Part shown: positions 1-11,501 of the stretch, in pieces
Numbering within the stretch: the stretch's first letter is position 1
Layout: each line of letters begins with the position of its first letter
Position numbers and translations under genes: made by a program
The notes under the pieces: generated by a model
The model's input: only the letters and a program-made list of their open reading frames with translations
The model's database searches: none
Told to the model about the DNA's origin: nothing
Source: Alopecurus myosuroides
Taxonomy: Eukaryota > Streptophyta > Magnoliopsida > Poales > Poaceae
DNA: 64,000 nucleotides
Direction: 5' to 3'
Assembly: GCA_028641055.1 (NCBI GenBank)
Contig: CM054062.1
Span: 140,100,682 to 140,164,681, forward strand

Positions 1-773
1 GGATTAGAACGCCCGCACGAATCGCGAAGCGGTACGCTAGGGGGAGAGCGGGCTGGGTCGCGCGCGCGCGTAGGCTTAGCGGGCTGGGCTGCTTATCTGC
101 TGCGCGCGCGCTGCAGTTTTGTTTCTTTTTTTATTTTTCCTTCTGTTTTTTTTGTAGCCTTTGCTTTTGGATAAAAAAGATAGGTTTTTGTTGATAGAAA
201 AATTTGGAAAAATTTGGATAAGCTCCTTAGTTGAAATGCAACCACTTGGTAGTTTTGGTTTTCCAAATTTCAAATGTTTGCTTGCTGTTTAAAATTAAAC
301 CCAATTTAATTGAATTTTGCAATAATAATTAATATTAGAAAATAAAGCCATTTTCAATAGGGTTTCCCCTAGGGTTTTAAATGATTTTAAGAATACAAAT
401 GTGTGGTGAATTGTTATGGTTCACAATAGATACTGATTTGAAACTTGGTTTGCATTTGAAAATGTTTTAGAATTATTTGATTGGATTAATGGTTTGATTA
501 AACCAACAATTTAATAAGTGAAAAACAAGGAATAAAATGGTTGTTTTTATTTGTTATTTTTATTCCAAAAGTTGTAACAGAGCAAGTATGAAATTAACCA
601 TTTGAATTTGTTTGAGTTTGAATTATGAAAACAAGATAAAACAGATGCAAAACAAATAGTAGCAATGCAAACAATAATAAAACAATTGCAATGAAATGAT
701 GACATGATGCATTGCTTGAAATAAAACAAGAAATCAAACATTCTAAAGGATGTTTCATACTTGGGATGTTACA
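1..773 (-). repeat. 5' part of a long gypsy-type LTR, cut by the window edge
   Basis: Read on the minus strand, this begins at 773 with TGTAACATCCCAAGTATG and then tracks, with substitutions and indels, the start of the 4.4-kb LTR at 21205-25609: the same CCTTTAGAATGTTTG stretch, the same AT-rich run, then the GC-rich block near position 100. It is therefore another copy of that LTR family in the opposite orientation. Only the first 773 bases are inside the window, so I cannot say whether it is a solo LTR or part of a full element. The next bases, TTCTG at 774-778, would be one copy of its target duplication. Confidence 0.7.
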
Positions 774-3067
774 TTCTGCCAATAATTGCACTTGCATCTT
801 AATCTCTTTCTTTTGGTGTTCTTTTGAGAAAATAGTTTTAAAAGAAGTTGTGACAGTATCTAATGTGTTTATGAGTGTTAGACTAGTGTTGAACTGAACC
901 ATGTGAATTTATTATTTCGATTTGCACTAACGTTGCTAATAAAGTTTGTGAGAAGTTTGGTGTGAAGGAAGTTTTCAAGGGTCAAGAGAAGAGGATGATA
1001 TGATGTGATCAAGAAGAGTGAAAAACCTAAGCTTGGGGATGCCCCGGTGGTACATCCTAGAAAATTCCAAGAAGACTCAATCATCTACGCTTGGGGATGC
1101 CCAAGGCATCCCCTTCTTCATCAAGAATTTATCATGTCACTTCTAGTGAAACTATATTTTTATTCAGTCACATTTTATGTTCTTTACTTGGAGCGTATTT
1201 TATTTTTGTTTTGAGTTTGTTTGGTTTTCTTTACTGTAATAAATAGTTGTATCCTAGCATATTTGTTTGGGAGAGAGACACGCTCCGCTTTTTCCTTAGA
1301 ATACTCTTGTGCTTCACTTATATTTGTTAAGTATTAATGCTTAGATATTTTAGTGCTTCCAGCTCTTGTTTTGCATGCATCCTTTGTTCAGAGTTGTTAG
1401 ATTTTGTAGTTAGGTGGTTCTCATATGCGTGTTTGCTTGGAAATAGGAATGCTATTGTGATAGTTGGTATAGTGGAAAAGATTGCATGGTCTTGTAGATC
1501 ACTAAACTGCTTCACTTGAATCATTGTTGTTGTTTTGAGATATTAATTTTTTTTAATGGATAAACGGGAAGGACTAGTAAGTAGAAACTTCTAATGGTTG
1601 GTCTAAGAAAATTGAAGTTGTGCCACACTTAAATTACCAGCTGACAGAAACAATGGTACATGATTGCTACGAGTGATACATTTCCGATCGGCCTTTTGCT
1701 ACGCACTACGGTCGGGGTACCCTCTTGGAGTGATTTCCATTGTGCCTTGTAAGATGATTTGCTTGCTGTAATCTTTTAACTCGTGAGTCTATGTTGCGGT
1801 TCATGGCACTTCCACCATCCATATTTTTTAGCCTCTTCGGTACTGTGCATTGCCCTTTCTCACATTGAGAGTTGGTGCAAACTTCGCCAGTGCATCCAAA
1901 TCCCGTGGGAGCACTTTGTTCTCCTACACATAATCCCATATATTCTTCCTCAAAACAGCCACCATACCTACCTATCATGGCATTTCCATAGCCATTCTGA
2001 GATATATTGCTGCACAACATCCACCTATGTTATGTTACTTGATGATGAGCTTCATGGTTATTTATGCATACTGCTACACTGCAGGAGCATGTAGTTGGAT
2101 ACATCAGAGATATTCCATTATGAATTATGAGTACTAAAAGTGTGACGATTCATTGTAATATAGGATGTTGCCCCTACCAGTGAGGATATCTAAAATAAAA
2201 AAAATAAAAAAAATGAAAAAGCCCAAAAAGAACAAAAAGGGCCAAAGAGAGAATAAAGAGAGAGGGGGCGCATCACTATCCTTTATATACCACACTTGTG
2301 CTTCATGTTTAGCACCAATACTTCAGTTTGGAGAAAGTTTTCATATTATCATTCATTCATAACTATGTGGGGAACTTTACATTATAGAACTTGGCTTGTA
2401 TATTCCAATGACGAGCCTCCTCAAATGAGCTCTAGGTCTTGGTGAGCAAGCAATTTGGATGCACCCCCACTAGTTCCAATGGACATCTTTCATACATTAT
2501 AGCTCTATGTGCATCCATTGTGTGGCAATCCCTACTCCTTGCATAGCTTCGGTTCTAAGACTTTCTCTTGTCTAATGACCACTTTCAGCTTTGTGAGCCT
2601 TTCTTCCATTGACCTTCCAAGCCCCCCCATAATGTTCTCTTTGCCATAACATCCCGGTGCCAGGGACCAACACAGAACACTTGCTTGTTTTTAGTGTGCA
2701 AATAGTTTAAGATTCAAGAAGTGCATCGTGTGGAAAGCTTGACTTGATCCTAAAAGGGGTTGTGAAGATCGTTTGACGTGCATGATATTGACGTTCTTGA
2801 AAGCTTAAATCATCTCTAATAAACTTTGCACGGTTGATAGTCTTTTAGTATTGATTCATTAAAAGTTTTGCTTCTTTCTTCTTATTTGTTTATGCATTAC
2901 TTGTTGATATCAAATATAGATCACAAATTTAGTTCATTTGATCCTAGTTTACATGCTCTACTTTACATATTATGATCAAGATTGTGTGATAGCATGTCAC
3001 CTCAGAAATTATTTTGTTTTATCGTTTACCTACTCGAGGACGAGTAGGAACTAAGCTTGGGGATGCT
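774..3067 (+). mobile_element. 3' internal region of an Athila-like Ty3/gypsy element
   Basis: This sequence leads directly into a polypurine tract and an LTR, so it is the untranslated end of a gypsy internal domain. It has no gag or pol; those would be left of the window. The motif AAGCTTGGGGATGC occurs near 1029, near 1090 as CGCTTGGGGATGC, and again as the polypurine tract near 3053. CTCGAGGACGAG at 3034-3045 precedes that tract, as I remember for several abundant Triticeae elements. No open reading frame here looks coding: there is only an A-rich run (2195-2260) and diverged AT-rich DNA. Confidence 0.6.
3053..3067 (+). promoter_or_regulatory. Polypurine tract of the Athila-like element
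   Basis: AAGCTTGGGGATGCT ends immediately before the LTR start TGATACGTCTCC at 3068. That is where plus-strand synthesis is primed in LTR retrotransposons. Confidence 0.6.
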
Positions 3068-4455
3068 TGATACGTCTCCAACGTATCTATAATTTCTGAT
3101 GTTCCATGTTGATATTATACCAATTGCTACATGTTTTGTGTAGGTTTTCCTATGTTTTTTTATATTTTTCTGGACTAACCTATTGACAAGATGACAAGTG
3201 CCAGTTCCATGTTTTCTACTGTTTTTTATTTCAGAAAAGTTGTTCTGGAAATATTCTCGGAATTGGACCCCATGAATCCCAAAGTTCCTATTTTTCACGG
3301 AGGCTTCCAGAAGTCCCGAAGAGCCCCGGAGGGGGGGCATAGGGTGGCCACACCATAGGGTGGCGCGGGTCCCCCTGGCCGCGCCACCTGGTGGTGTGGG
3401 CCCCCTGGCCACCCCCGGCATCGCCCTTTCGCATATATCTACTCCCCCCGAGGGAAAACCCTAAAAGAATTGGCGAAATTCCACGAAACCTTCCGCAGCC
3501 GCCGTCATCGTCAACCCAAGTTTCGGGGGACAAATCTCTGTTCTGGCACCCTGCCGGGACGGGGAAGTGCCCCCGGAAGCCATCTCCATTGACTCCACCG
3601 CCATCTCCATCGCCGTTACTGTCTCCTATGATGAGGAGGGAGTAGTTCTCCCCCGAGGCTGAGGGCTCTACTGGTAGCTATGTGGTTCATCTCTCTCTCC
3701 CATGGTGTGATCTATATGTGATCTTGAGCTTTGTAATCTAGTTGAATAAGTAGATGTTATTCTTCATGTTGTGTTACTCAAGTGTTTAATTAATATGAAC
3801 TTTGGAGTCACCTTGTCCCGCGGTGTGAAGGTGACAGTGTGCACATCGTGTGTGTCTCCTCTATGAATTGTAGTGTTTTTCTAGTACCTTCTAGGGTGCT
3901 CATAGTGACAGCATGGGGTTAACTAGACATGGGAATGCTTACTTTAAGGAATGTTTTTTGCAGCCCTACGCAATGATTAGTGTTCGTTATCCAACCGGAG
4001 AGGGTTAAGAGTACCATAGTGAAGAGAAGATATTTAGTTATTCAATTATGTGATCATTGTTGAGAGTGTCCACTAGTGAAAGTAGGATCCCTAGGCCTTG
4101 TTTCCAAGCATTGAAACACTGTTTTCCACCTGTTCTGCTACATGTTTGCTTGCTGCCATATTTATTTCAGATTGCTATTATTACTTATAACCATCCATAT
4201 TACTCATATTTCACTATCTCTTCGCCGAACTAGTGCACCTATGTACCCGACAAGTATATTGGGTGTGTTGGGGACACAAGAGACTTCTTGTATCTTAATT
4301 GCAGGGTTGCTTGAGAGGGATATCTTTGACCTCTACCTCCCTTAGTTCGATAAACCTCGGGTGATCCACTTAAGGGAAACTTGCTGTTGTTTTACAAACC
4401 TACGCACTTGGAGGCCCAACACTGTTTACAAGAATAGAAGCGTGCGTAGACATCA
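3068..4455 (+). repeat. 3' LTR of the Athila-like gypsy element
   Basis: The 1388-bp LTR runs from TGATACGTCTCCAACGTATC to GTAGACATCA, so it has TG...CA ends. It shares its start and general plan with the minus-strand LTR at 38694-39967 (both open TGATACGT.....ACGTATCTATAATTT) but is a different subfamily. Immediately after it, at 4456, the sequence becomes coding for a coiled-coil ORF of another element. The LTR therefore marks the right edge of an insertion into the Tekay-like chromovirus. ATGAC at 4456-4460 is the expected right target duplication; the left copy lies outside the window. Confidence 0.7.
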
Positions 4456-4823
4456 ATGACCGACCTTGAGACAGAGACCGCCAGGAACAGAGCCTTGGCG
4501 GGACAGTTACAGACCACTCGCTTGGGCCGTACTCGTCTCACCAAGAAGGTTGATGCACTTCAGGATGCCAACGCGATCTGCGTGGGCGACTGAAGACCGC
4601 GAGAGAGGACCTAGCTACTCGGGACTCCACACTCGAGGAGCTAGAGGAGGAGAACACCGAGCTCCGCAGGGAGAATGATGATCTCCTAGTTGACGATGAC
4701 GTTCCATCAGATGTTGATGGAATGGATATGAGCGAGCAGAGCGAGCAGGAGGACGACGACTTAGTTGAGGAGGAAGAGGATCCCGAGGAGATCCTTTTCG
4801 ATGGAGACAACAAGCAGGACTAG
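4456..4823 (+). pseudogene. Accessory acidic coiled-coil ORF upstream of gag, one-base frameshift
   Basis: The frame opens with ATG at 4456 and reads MTDLETETARNR. It stops at TGA near 4592, but after a one-base loss near 4577 (GCGATCTGCG) the next frame continues as a charged coiled coil (LEELEEENTELRRENDDLL). It then becomes a strongly acidic tail rich in D and E and stops at TAG 4821-4823. The total of 368 bases is one short of 123 codons, which supports a single-base deletion. It lies before gag in the same element and is not a standard gypsy domain. I do not know its function. The true start may lie further left, cut off by the insertion ending at 4455. Confidence 0.55.
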
Positions 4824-5138
4824 TCGTAGTACCTCTTAGCTTTTGGAGTTTGTGCCAGTGAGCTGTACGCCGACCCTATGAGGCGAATCCTCCTATGTAG
4901 CTCTGAGGAGCGTAGTTGTGTTAGGTGACTGTTGTTTGTGTTTGTGCTATGTATGACTTGATTCTATGAATGTGATGAATGTTTGAGTGATATCGTTGTT
5001 TGTGCATTTTCTACTCGTATCTTTTCTTGTGATTTATCACCTGTTTTTGGTTGTTCATAGAAACTGTTTTAGTTGCCTAGCTTTGTTTTCAGAAACGAAG
5101 TCTTGCTGCATAGTCTTACACATGTTTCACTACAGCAT

Positions 5139-6838
5139 GCCGCCCCACCACCACCACCCCCGCCGTCGATGGAGGCATTGTTGGAACTTATGATGGAAGA
5201 TCATCAGGCCACTAGAGCCAAGAGTGATGCCACTATTGTTGCCCTGCAACAGTTGGCCGCTGCCAGGCCAACAACAATAATAATAATGGCGATGGCAACA
5301 GAAATGGTGGGCGCTCGAAGCTGAAGGTGTTTCAGCAGACTAATCCTCCGGTCTTCTCGAGGATTTTTGAGCCACTTGATGGAGATGACTGGCTTCGCAC
5401 AATCGCCAATAATCTGGAAGTGGCATGAGTGGAAGAAAATGACAAGGTGTTGTTCGCCACCCATTTTCTTGCTGGACCAGCAAGGACTTAGTGGGAAACT
5501 ACCCGCGCCACTGTCGCCGCTGGCCACATTTTCACTTGGGAGGACTTCTCTGCTAGGTTCCACAAATATCACATCCCTCAGGGTGTGAAGAACATCATGA
5601 GGGACAAGTTTCTGAAACTACGGCAGGGAGGAATGTCTGTGTCAAAATACTGGGAGGAGTTCACTCTGTTGTCCCGGTATGCACCTGATGAAGTTAACAT
5701 AGAAGCTAAGAAGAAAGAGAGATTCCTAAATGGGTTGCACGATGAGTTTCAGTGCACACTTGTCGTCATACCATTCCTGGATTTGGAGTCACTTGCGGAT
5801 GCCACAATGATGATGGAGCACAAGAGGAAGAATGCCTTCGATAACATAAAAAGGAAGATGCAGTACCAAGGAGGGCCTAGTGCACCAAGAAACATCCCTA
5901 CTCCTTATGCAAGGCCACCACCACCACACAGGGCGCCTGCTTATGCGCCAAGACCCAATCATAACAACCACAACCACAACCACCACAACAACCACAACCA
6001 CCACAACAACAACAACCGTGCATCCTATGCACCCAAGCCAGGAGGCAATGGAAATGGTAATGGAAATGGAAACAAGTCCAACTATGCTGCCAAGCCAAAC
6101 CATAACTCAAAGCCCAATGGAGGTTGTTTTGCCTGTGGCAAGGAAGGACATTTTTCTCGTGACTGCCTGACCAAGAATCCTACCCCAGCTCAGAACAATG
6201 CTACCAATATGACCCAAGGCCCAGTGACCAAGAAGCATAATATGAAGAAAGGGTACCTTAATCATGTCACTGCTGAAGAGGTTCAGGACACTCCCGACAT
6301 GGTGATGGGTACGTTTCCTGTCAACTCCGTACCTGCTGAAGTACTGTTTGATTCAGGTGCATCGCATTCTTTTGTTACTATGCCATTTGCTGAAAAGAGT
6401 GGTACGAAGTCTACACGTATGCGTGACCCTATGTCAGTACAAATACCTGGAAATAAAACCCAAGCCCACTTTGTTTGCAATGAAGTACCCATGGATATAA
6501 AAGGGAAAACTTCTCATGCCAACCTATTAGTACTGGGATCCAAAGGGATAGAAGTAGTACTGGGTATGAACTGGATGACCAAGTACAAGGGGGTTATTGA
6601 TTGCACCAACAAGTCCATATCCTTGACTGCCAGTGATGGAGAGAGTGTTGCTTACACCGCAACCAAGTCTACATCAGCGGCCCACTGCCACACTGGTATA
6701 GCCAAACCCACACTTGAGGAAGTTCCGGTAGTATGTGAATACCCGGATGTGTTTCCTGAGGAATTACCCGGTATGCCCGCTGATAGGGATATCGAGTTTA
6801 TCATTGAGTTAGTACCTGGCACCGGACCAATAACATAG
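5139..6838 (+). pseudogene. Degenerate gag-protease of the Tekay-like element
   Basis: The likely start is ATG 5139 or 5170 (MEALLELMMEDHQ). A frameshift in the AAC-rich tract near 5270 is followed by two in-frame stops (TGA near 5428, TAG near 5488). From 5585 the frame is open for 417 codons: capsid-like helices (YWEEFTLLSRYAPDE), a His/Asn-rich linker (about 5955-6020), a CCHC knuckle CFACGKEGHFSRDC (near 6127-6168), and the protease motif VLFDSGASHSFV (near 6343). It then meets TAG 6836-6838. A one-base deletion follows near 6848, so the protease-RT junction is broken twice. In an active copy Gag would form the particle and the protease would process Gag-Pol. Confidence 0.75.
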
Positions 6839-6849
6839 AAACCTTACCG

Positions 6850-9627
6850 ATGAATCCGAAGGAGTTAGATGAGCTAAAGAAGCAGATGGATGACATGTTG
6901 AGGAAAGGTTTGATTCGCCCTAGTGCATCACCTTGGGGGTCACCTGTCATTTTTGTGGACAAACGGCACGGTGCCTCACGCTTGTGTGCGGATTACCGTA
7001 AGTTGAATGATGTGACCATCAAGAACAAATACCCATTGCCCAAAATTGAAGACCTGTTTGACCATCTAAATGGGGCAAGAATTTTCTCAAAGATCGATCT
7101 TCGTACTGGTTATCATCAGTTGAAGGTTCGTGAGACCGATATTCCCAAGACCGCATTCACCACACGTTACGGGTTGTATGAGTACACCGTGATGTCTTTT
7201 GGTCTGACCAATGCCCCCGTCTACTTCATGAATCTTATGAATAAGGTTTTCATGGATTGCCTAGACAAGTTTGTCGTGGTGTTTATTGACGACATTCTTA
7301 TTTACTCTAAGAGTGAGGAAGAACACGAAGAACATCTGAGAACTGTCCTCGGAACACTTCGTCAACATCAACTATATGCTAAGTTCAGTAATTGCCAATT
7401 TTGGTGGAAAGAAGTAGGATTTCTTGGACACGTAGTATCTGGAGGAGGAATCTCTATTGACCCTGCTCTAGTTCAGTCTGTAGCAAATCGGGATGCCCCG
7501 ACTAATTAGACTGAAGTCAGATCATTTCTGGGATTAGCTAGATATTACCGCAAGTTTGTTCAAGGATTCTCGAGCATCGCCAGACCACTCACTCAGTTGC
7601 TCAAGAAGGATACTAAGTTCGTTTGGGCGGACAAATGTGCTGAGAGTTTTCAAAAGTTGAAGAATCGACTGGTGTCAGCCCCGGTACTTATTATGCCGGA
7701 TGTCACCAAGAGTTTCGATGTGTATTGTGATGCTTCTAAGCTTGGTCTTGGAAGTGTTCTCATGAAAGAGGGGAAAGTCATCTCGTTTATCTCACGCCAG
7801 TTGAGACCACATGAGTTGAATTATCCCACACATGATTTAGATCTTGGTGCCGTTGTGCATGCTCTCAAAGCATGGTGACATTTTATTATTGGGAAAAGGT
7901 GTGAAATATACACGGATTATAAGAGTTTGAAGTATATCTTTACTCAGTGTGAACTCAATATGAGGCAACACCGTTGGATAGAACTCATCAAGGACTAGGA
8001 TCTTAGTATCCACTATCACGATGGAAAAGCAAATGTTGTTGCTAATGCTCTTAGTCGAGAGCCGGCCTCTCTGAATTCTATGATTCAGATCAGACAACCG
8101 GAGTTGTGGAAAGAACTTGACCAGCTTGGTATTGAGGTGATCAGCTATGGCATGTTGGACGCCATGGAATTTAAACCAACTCTAGTGGATCAAATCAAAG
8201 AAGCTCAGAAGGTCCAGAAGAGTATTGAGGGAGTTAAGACCCGCATGGAGAAGGAAGAAGTTGACGGTTTTACCATTGATTCCGTTGGAGTCTTATGGTA
8301 TGAAGGACGCATTTGTGTTCCGACTGAATCTAAGTTGAAGCAAACCATCATGACTGAGGCTCATGATACTTTATACTCTATTCACCCTGGAGGAACCAAG
8401 ATGTATCAAGATTTGAAGGAGAAGTTTTGGTGGCATGGAATGAAACGAGATATTGCCTCGTTTATAGACAAGTGCCATATTTGTCAGCAAGTGAAGGCTG
8501 GACATCAGCGTCCCTTTGGTTTGTTACAGCCATTGAAAGTATCTATTTGGAAATGGGATGAAGTCGAGATGGAATTTATTACTGGACTACCTAGGTCTAG
8601 CCGAGGAAATGATTCAATATGGGTAGTCGTTGACAGGCTCACAAAAGTTGCACACTTTATACCTATCAAGACCACATATCGTCGAGACCAGCTTGCTGAT
8701 CTCTACATTTCTCGGATAGTCAGTATACACGGAGTTCCCAGAAGGATTGTGTCAGATCGAGGATCACAGTTCACATCTAGATTTTGGAAGAAGTTACACG
8801 AAGCTTTGGGAACCAAGCTAGCCTTTAGCACAGCCTACCATCCACAGACTGATGGACAGACAGAGCGTGTGAACCAAATATTGGAGGACATGCTCCGTGC
8901 CTGTGTTTTGTCCTATGGAGTTAAGTGGGAAGATTGCCTGCCGTTTGCAGAATTTTCCTACAAAAACAGTTATCAGTCAAGCTTGCAGATGGCACCATTT
9001 GAAGCTCTGTATGGACATAAGTGCCGGACTACACTGAACTGGACTGAAACATGTGACAAACAAGTTTTTGGAGTAGACACTCTACGAGCTGCAGAAGATC
9101 AAGTTCATTTAATCCGTGACCGAATCAAAGCCGTACAATCACGCCAGAAGAGTTATGCAGACATAAAGCGTCACGACGTATTTTTCACTATTGGAGATTT
9201 CGTGTATCTGCATGTTGCGACGCTCAAAGGGATGCAACGTTTCCATGTGAAAGGGAAGCTTGTACCCCGATATATTGGCCCATTTAAGATACTAGCCCAT
9301 CAAGGAGAGGTATCTTACCAGCTAGAATTGCCAAAAGAGTTTTTAGCCTTTCACGATGTTTTTCATGTGTCATTACTCCGGAAGTGTCTTCATGTACCTG
9401 AGAAGAATCTCACTTACCAAGACGTGGACTTCAAGACCATTGACATAAATGATGACTTGACCTACCATGATCGACCCGTACGTGTACTTGAGGAGAATGT
9501 TCGTGCTACGAGGAGAAATGCTTTCAAGTTCCTTAAGATTCAGTGGACGAATCATTCGGAGGAGGAAGCATCCTGGGAGCGTGAAGATTATATCAGGAAG
9601 TTGTTCCCTGGTTTCCGTAATGACTAG
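6850..9627 (+). pseudogene. Tekay-like pol: RT, RNase H, integrase, chromodomain-like end
   Basis: The reverse transcriptase is well preserved, with [21 protein letters not shown] and the catalytic FIDDILIYS. In-frame stops at 7507-7509 (TAG), 7876-7878 (TGA) and 7996-7998 (TAG) fall in the RT-RNase H region. From 8080 the integrase half is open for 515 codons: a His/Cys finger ending CHICQQVK, the second catalytic Asp in VSDRGSQFTSRFW, and the Glu in GQTERVNQ. The first catalytic Asp, normally in an MDFI motif, reads MEFI (near 8569). The end (RPVRVLEENVRATRRN ... WTNHSEEEASWE) matches the chromodomain-like tail of this lineage and stops at TAG 9625-9627. It is a decayed copy. Confidence 0.85.
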
Positions 9628-9656
9628 ACCCGCGAATCTTGGGGCGAGATTCTTTT

Positions 9657-9669
9657 AAGGGGGGAGATC
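9657..9669 (+). promoter_or_regulatory. Polypurine tract of the Tekay-like element
   Basis: AAGGGGGGAGATC lies 29 bases after the pol stop and directly before the LTR start TGTCACACCCC. Confidence 0.75.
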
Positions 9670-11501
9670 TGTCACACCCCAGATTTTGGACCACATGTAG
9701 CACACTAAGAGAAGCCATTTTTGTGGGCCAACAAAAACTTTTTATGAACTTGTGTAATCCAACATTACGTAATGAACTATGAGTATCTATGCAATGCAAG
9801 CAAGCCTTTGTTTAAAATCAATTATCAATTTTTCCTGATGTTTCCTTATTGTTTCTGTGATGTTTTCTATATGATGATTTGAATAATTTTTATCCGAAGT
9901 GGTGTAACAATATTGCTTTAAACCTAAAAATAATATTTGGCTTTGTTTGAATCAAGAAAACAAAATGGAAAAAGAACATTTGGATGTTTTCCTTTGAGTT
10001 TCTATCTAAACTTGTTCCTGAAAAATTAGCCAAGTACCAGTATTTAGCACATGTTATCCATATGTTAGGGAATCACATTTTATGTTTTCTTGGCATGAAT
10101 GTGTTCTATGATATATGGACTACAAATATGTAAGCTTGGTTTGGATTTTGTAATAAGAAAACAATCAAATTCTTGATGGTTTTTGAGGAAGAAAAATAAG
10201 AGAGAAAAAGAGTATTTTTGAAAACAGAGAAAAACAGAAAGTAGCTGTTTTCCTACCTTGTTTTCAGTGCCTTCCAAGATTTCAAATTTGTTTTCAATTG
10301 ATGATTATGAAAGTAAAAATCATTTTTAACAACCCCATACTTTGAAAACAAATTTTGGAAAAGTTTAGAGCCTTGAAAACATAGAGTACTTTTGGTTGAT
10401 TTCATCTGTATTTTGTCTCTAGTAATTGTTGTGCTGCACACTGTCTGTTAGAGTAAATCTTGCATAACTTTTTGTACGTGTGTTAAAATTGAGAAAAATA
10501 AAATTCTTTGAGTATCTAATGAGTAGATCTATCAGTAGGGCTTGACCTCACATCAAGGGGAGTTACCATTTGGAATGCCATCCATTTTGGTATTTGTCGA
10601 GCAGCATATTCTAGGATTTTTTGACGGAGTTTAAAAATACTTTTTGATGTGAATCCAATTGGATATGTTTGTGTATGCTTATATATATGTTATACTAGCT
10701 TTGTGTAATTTTTAGAGCTCTAGATTATTTTTTTCATGCACATTTAGATACAACACCTTTTTTGTTAGAAATAGATTTTGTGTATTTAGTTTAGATAATG
10801 GTTTGCTAGTTGAAATATTGTTTTCTAGCATGTTTAGATGATTTGCTTGCTGTTAAGAAGTTGTTTTCTCACAATACTAGTATGTTAGAAAGTGTGTGCA
10901 TGATTTGAAAACAAATAGAAATAGGATATGCCTAGTATTGTTTTTCTAGTCTTTATTTTAATAGGTTTGGTGAGCAAAGTATAGATAGATTTATTACCTA
11001 AGTTTTTAGGGTTGCTGTGTTGAGTCAAGTACCATTTTGGTACTGGTTATGTTATGTTTTCACCTCTGTTAGTTTATACTTAAGTCCATAGAGAAGCATG
11101 AGTAGCATTTCTTGTTTACTATTAATAGTGTTGTTATTTCTCACTAGTATGAATAGGTGTATTATGGTTGGTAGAAATTGTTTTCCACAAGTATAACCAG
11201 AGGCATTTTGACCTCTTAAATGACTTGAAATAACTAGTGGCACAACCACTGGTTCCATTTCATTTTGGTGAGAAACAACATTTCTCAACCATAGTAATAG
11301 TAGTGGTAATTAGTGTATTTTTTAGGTGTGCTTGTGAAGTGTTATTCTTGCAAACTTGAATGTTGTTTTGTTTTATGCATTTCTTGCTGTATGTTTGACT
11401 TAGTACCATTGCTTGCTTAGTTTGGTTCGGATTGAGTGTCCTTATTTTTTTTTGCGACAATAGAAAACGAGGAAGAGATAGTTGGTGCCGGAGGTTATTA
11501 C
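9670..11501 (+). repeat. 3' LTR of the Tekay-like element, first part
   Basis: It starts TGTCACACCCCAGATTTTGG at 9670 and is AT-rich. It is interrupted by the CACTA transposon at 11502. With its continuation (37089-38693) the LTR totals about 3.4 kb. Its last 38 bases, 11464-11501, form an acidic exon-like segment preceded by a T-rich tract and an AATAG acceptor (see findings). No other coding content is visible. Confidence 0.75.
11464..11501 (+). other. Putative internal exon of an LTR-borne acidic mini-gene, 5' half
   Basis: After a pyrimidine tract (CTTATTTTTTTTT) and ...GCGACAATAG at 11454-11463, bases 11464-65 followed by 12 codons read NEEEIVGAGGYY. The frame is cut by the CACTA insertion exactly after TAC 11499-11501 and resumes at 37089, reading YRSCCYHEQDPNINQ. 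The parallel segment in the 4.4-kb LTR lies at 23779-23856. Splicing is inferred from sequence only. Confidence 0.4.

Noticed and set aside
4456..4458. ATG exactly at the Athila-like LTR end as an LTR-created start codon
   Set aside because: The downstream frame is part of the interrupted chromovirus. ATGAC is more simply the target duplication, and the real start may be further left.
5789..6170. Val-, Thr- or Cys-rich open frames opposite or shifted to the gag linker
   Set aside because: They are shadows of the His/Asn codon repeat in gag.
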